Assembly (NCBI RefSeq): GCF_001544695.2
Contig: NZ_FCOM02000005.1
Coordinates: 62,001 to 126,000 of the forward strand
Length of the DNA: 64,000 bases
Direction: 5' to 3'
Source: Caballeronia arvi
GTDB taxonomy: Bacteria; Pseudomonadota; Gammaproteobacteria; Burkholderiales; Burkholderiaceae
A model generated the notes under the pieces. The model saw nothing but the letters and a program-made list of their open reading frames with translations. It was not told the DNA's origin and did no database searches. Positions 63,982-64,000 of the stretch are shown here, piece by piece. Made by a program: the position numbers and the translations under genes. Position 1 is the stretch's first letter. Every line of letters begins with the position of its first letter.

Positions 63982-64000
63982 CGGAGGTCTTTACGGAGCC

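Overview
The window is a gene-dense, GC-rich stretch of a main chromosome from a beta-proteobacterium. It is most likely Burkholderiaceae in the broad sense (Burkholderia, Paraburkholderia or Caballeronia). The evidence is the block atpI-B-E-F-H-A-G-D-C next to parB-parA-rsmG-mnmG, a type II secretion operon in the order gspD-E-F-C-G-H-I-J-K-L-M-N, a LivM-LivG fusion, a DUF3717-type protein, and beta-type parS sites with the sequence TGTTTCACGTGAAACA. I see no tRNA, rRNA, CRISPR array, insertion sequence or prophage. Species cannot be decided from the sequence alone.

Layout. 1-7.5 kb: F1Fo ATP synthase operon, minus strand, with atpC cut by the window edge. 7.7-13.3 kb: a permease, parB, parA, rsmG and mnmG, minus strand, with one parS inside mnmG and one just upstream of it in a terminator. 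13.4-19.8 kb: a branched-chain amino acid type ABC transporter (livF, fused livM-livG, livH) and two tandem paralogous binding proteins. 20.3-25.1 kb: a second complete Liv system. 25.4-35.9 kb: mixed metabolic and regulatory genes (GMC oxidoreductase, LysR, CYTH protein, Lrp, DUF3717, TctD/TctE-like two-component pair, SET protein, old yellow enzyme, class I glutamine amidotransferase, MarR). 35.8-39.8 kb: two AT-richer non-coding stretches with consensus DnaA boxes, on either side of a YbdK-type carboxylate-amine ligase and a cation/proton antiporter. 39.8-45.2 kb: MnmC, DedA-rhodanese, HU, a COG0523 GTPase and a lytic transglycosylase. 45.8-57.2 kb: the gsp operon, plus strand. 57.2-63.9 kb: a NodT-type outer-membrane efflux lipoprotein, a small membrane protein, MarR plus an EmrB-type exporter, a lipoprotein and gshA.

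How the parts fit. The highly expressed atp block runs leftward, while HU and the 12-gene gsp block run rightward. Between them lie DnaA boxes, an AT-rich tract and a cluster of GTTTAC motifs, and two perfect parS sites sit about 22-28 kb away beside parAB. I infer that the primary origin of replication lies at about 36-40 kb. Other points of note are a parS site that forms the stem of an apparent intrinsic terminator, an MnmC whose methyltransferase half has lost its key motifs, a COG0523 GTPase without the CxCC motif, a DedA-rhodanese fusion, a MarR protein with a C-terminal Cys/His cluster, and hairpins in several gaps of the atp and liv operons.
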